In this document: positions 62,175 to 64,000 of the stretch, in pieces | How positions within the stretch are numbered: the stretch's first letter is position 1 | How the letters are laid out: the number at the start of each line of letters is the position of its first letter | DNA from: Candidatus Gastranaerophilales bacterium | GTDB lineage: Bacteria; Cyanobacteriota; Vampirovibrionia; Gastranaerophilales; Gastranaerophilaceae | DNA length: 64,000 nt | Assembly: GCA_944327245.1 (NCBI GenBank) | Contig: CALVHD010000007.1 | Span: 1-64,000 of the forward strand | Direction of reading: 5' to 3' | Position numbers and translations under genes: made by a program | The notes under the pieces: model-generated | The model's database searches: none | Seen by the model: the letters and a program-made list of their open reading frames with translations, nothing else | Told to the model about the DNA's origin: nothing

Positions 62175-63854
62175 TTATGCTTTAACAAGTTGTTTTTCTT
62201 GTTCTAATTGCAGCGTAATTGTTGTTAAATCACATACACCTGATGGACCAAAGTATTGAATTGCTCCAGGGAAAATATAGCAATCTTCTTTTGCCCATTT
62301 ATCTCTGTTTGCTTCAAGAGCTTTAAAAGGAGCACCCTCTAAATCTACAAGAGCTTTTTTGATAACAGGTTTCATTTCGCCATGACGACGTTCCATATTC
62401 ATCATCATTGTAAGAGGAACACCGCCTGCTACCCATTGTGAAGCGGGTTTTGTAGTGTTTTTAATTGATGATAAATAGCCGGTTAAGCCTGATTGAACTA
62501 AAGCAAAAGCATTGTAGCCAAGTGAATAACAGTAATCAGCATCAAAGTTAGAAGGCATTGCACATCTTCCTTCATAACCGAAGAAATGTGCTTGGTCTAC
62601 GAATTTACCTTTGTATGAACCTTGTTTTTTCATTTCTTCAAGTTTTTCTCTAACCATTTCAATTAATAATTTTTCTGTTTCAATTTTAGAAACTTGAACG
62701 TTACCGTGTGGGTCTCTGTCCATTAATAATTGAGCTTTAATTTGTGATGGCAGAGAATTAAATAAATTAGCGCTTTCAGTATCTAATTTTGAAGAAATGA
62801 TTTCATATTTTTTATCTTGAGAAGCATTTTTATATGTTTCATCTTTTTCTAAATTTGCAAGTAAATCATTTAGTGCGCCAATCATAACTTTCATTTCAGG
62901 GATAAATTCAATTAAACCTTCAGGTATTAAGGCTGTTCCAAAATTCTTACCTGCATTACCGCGCGCAGCAATAATTGTTGCCATATATGAAACAATTTCA
63001 TTTAATGATTGTTTTTTAGCTTCTACTTCTTCACCAATTAAAGTGATGTTTGGTTGAGTTTGCAGAGCAACTTCAAGACAAACATGAGAAGCGCTTCTTC
63101 CCATTAACTTAATAAAGTGCCAATATTTTTTAGCTGAATTAGCATCTCTTTGGATGTTTCCGATTAATTCAGAATATGTTTTTGTGGCTGTATCAAAACC
63201 AAATGAAATTTCAATTTGGTCATTTTTTAAGTCGCCGTCAATTGTTTTAGGACATCCTATTACACTAATTCCTGTGTTATTTTCAGCCATCCATTCCGCT
63301 AAAAGACAAGCATTTGTGTTTGAGTCATCTCCGCCAATTATAACAATTGCGCCGATATTAAGTTTTTTACAAACTTCTAAGGCTTTTTTAAATTGGTCTT
63401 GTGTTTCTAGTTTTGTTCTGCCTGAACCTATAATATCAAAGCCGCCTGTATTTCTATATGCGTCAATGATTTCATCGGTCATTTCCATATATTTACCGTC
63501 AACAATACCTGATGGTCCGCCTAAAAAACCAAACAGTTTATTTTCTTTGTTTGCGGTTTTTAATGCATCATATAAACCTGCAATAACATTGTGTCCTCCG
63601 GGGGCTTGACCTCCTGAAAGGATTACGCCGATATTTTTTGGTTCATTTGAAAGTTCTTGTCCAACTGTTGTAAATTTTGCAATAGGTTTGCCGTATACAT
63701 GTGAAAATAATTTTTTAATATCTTCTTTATCTGCTACCGCTTGGGTTTCAGTACCTAAAGAAAGTTTAATATTGTTAATACCGTTTGCTAAAGCGCCTGC
63801 TAACTTTGGTTTATAAGCAAGTCTTTCTTTTTGTAGAGGTGAAATATCTCTCAT
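62175..63854 (-). CDS. pfp: Pyrophosphate-dependent 6-phosphofructokinase
   Basis: The 559-aa long-form PPi-PFK phosphorylates fructose 6-phosphate using pyrophosphate, reversibly, in glycolysis. Motifs are [47 protein letters not shown] (the GGDD pattern with Asp in place of Gly marks PPi use), [11 protein letters not shown] (catalytic Asp) and [16 protein letters not shown]. The length and motifs match the plant-beta/Treponema-type group. GGAGA precedes the ATG. It is monocistronic. Confidence 0.95.
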   Translation of the reverse strand: MRDISPLQKERLAYKPKLAGALANGINNIKLSLGTETQAVADKEDIKKLFSHVYGKPIAKFTTVGQELSNEPKNIGVILSGGQAPGGHNVIAGLYDALKTANKENKLFGFLGGPSGIVDGKYMEMTDEIIDAYRNTGGFDIIGSGRTKLETQDQFKKALEVCKKLNIGAIVIIGGDDSNTNACLLAEWMAENNTGISVIGCPKTIDGDLKNDQIEISFGFDTATKTYSELIGNIQRDANSAKKYWHFIKLMGRSASHVCLEVALQTQPNITLIGEEVEAKKQSLNEIVSYMATIIAARGNAGKNFGTALIPEGLIEFIPEMKVMIGALNDLLANLEKDETYKNASQDKKYEIISSKLDTESANLFNSLPSQIKAQLLMDRDPHGNVQVSKIETEKLLIEMVREKLEEMKKQGSYKGKFVDQAHFFGYEGRCAMPSNFDADYCYSLGYNAFALVQSGLTGYLSSIKNTTKPASQWVAGGVPLTMMMNMERRHGEMKPVIKKALVDLEGAPFKALEANRDKWAKEDCYIFPGAIQYFGPSGVCDLTTITLQLEQEKQLVKA

Positions 63855-63930
63855 CTTTAATCTCCTTTAACTTTTAATGATTAGATTATCGCACAAAAAT
63901 AGGATTTTATAAAATATGAATTTTTATTAA

Positions 63931-63955
63931 AAAAGGCTGTTTAAAACAGCCTTTT
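63931..63955 (-). terminator. Terminator of the gene at the right edge
   Basis: The palindromic AAAAGGCTGTTT/AAACAGCC hairpin has a better T-run on the minus strand (CCTTTTTTAAT). It sits just after the stop of the partial frame at 63958. Confidence 0.7.
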
Positions 63956-63957
63956 GT

Positions 63958-64000
63958 TTATCTTAATTTAACTAAATCAGCTTTTCTTATTCTGACATTT
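63958..64000 (-). CDS. 3' end of an unidentified gene, cut by the window edge
   Basis: Only 13 codons are visible on the minus strand, ending NVRIRKADLVKLR and TAA. The terminator directly after the stop supports a real gene end. The product cannot be named. Confidence 0.4.
   Translation of the reverse strand, partial: NVRIRKADLVKLR

Noticed and set aside
1..64000. CRISPR arrays, rRNA genes, prophage or toxin-antitoxin blocks
   Set aside because: I looked for regularly spaced repeats, rRNA-like conserved stretches and phage gene runs. None is present; the only direct repeats are the 31-bp pair, the 55-bp pair and the 15-bp pair described above.

Overview
The window is a compact, very AT-rich bacterial chromosome segment with about 58 protein genes, two tRNA genes, short intergenic gaps and several gene overlaps. 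It carries no rRNA, CRISPR array, transposase or prophage block. The gene mix suggests an anaerobic, fermentative gut-type bacterium related to non-photosynthetic cyanobacteria (Melainabacteria/Vampirovibrionia, Gastranaerophilales-like). The grounds are a Ycf45-type AAA ATPase with a C-terminal R3H domain, a Ski2-like helicase of the cyanobacterial kind, an outer-membrane porin, a pyrophosphate-type phosphofructokinase, and secreted or cell-surface proteins with no recognised family. This placement is inferred from gene content and was not tested by phylogeny.

Layout. Positions 1-350 hold a two-copy 31-bp repeat, a long hairpin and an elongator tRNA-Met. Positions 350-9730 are mostly minus strand: a small His/Met-rich membrane protein, hisB plus a HisC-HAD phosphatase fusion, a secreted protein, a LysM protein and an XRE regulator; then pth and a NifX-like protein on the plus strand; then two lineage-type hypothetical proteins and a porin. 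Positions 9.8-10.25 kb hold tRNA-Val and a 55-bp duplication of its 3' end and terminator, bracketing a GC-richer 246-bp block. After an MsbA-like ABC exporter comes a plus-strand purine operon, purS-purQ-purL-purF-purM-purN/purD (12.2-19.0 kb), with purN and purD fused. It is followed by a TPR protein, an orphan histidine kinase, an acyl-CoA synthetase, a Xer recombinase and bioA.

Positions 24.4-33 kb carry dgt, a phosphoesterase, an NfeD-like protein with a two-component system, tadA, a DUF2400 protein, yraN and gatA. Positions 33-38.3 kb carry membrane and TPR proteins, a 51-aa small gene, a phosphodiesterase and a GT39-like glycosyltransferase. Positions 38.35-44.1 kb hold ispG and a minus-strand operon of three consecutive, strongly diverged NuoL/NuoM/NuoN-like membrane proteins with no other complex I genes; this is the most unusual locus. 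Positions 44.2-50.3 kb hold proS, a GatD-like amidotransferase, coaX, dut and a helicase. Positions 50.3-58.2 kb hold yqeK/nadD, divergent rqcH, an XRE regulator with a divergent surface-type protein, pheT and galE. The right end carries a small secreted protein, a YgjP-like peptidase, the R3H ATPase, ychF, pfp and the tail of one further gene.

A recurring regulatory pattern cuts across the window. Eight genes without a convincing Shine-Dalgarno have a -10-like TANNNT hexamer exactly 6 nt before the ATG, which suggests leaderless transcripts. Other genes have clear GGAG-type sites, so the organism seems to use both modes.
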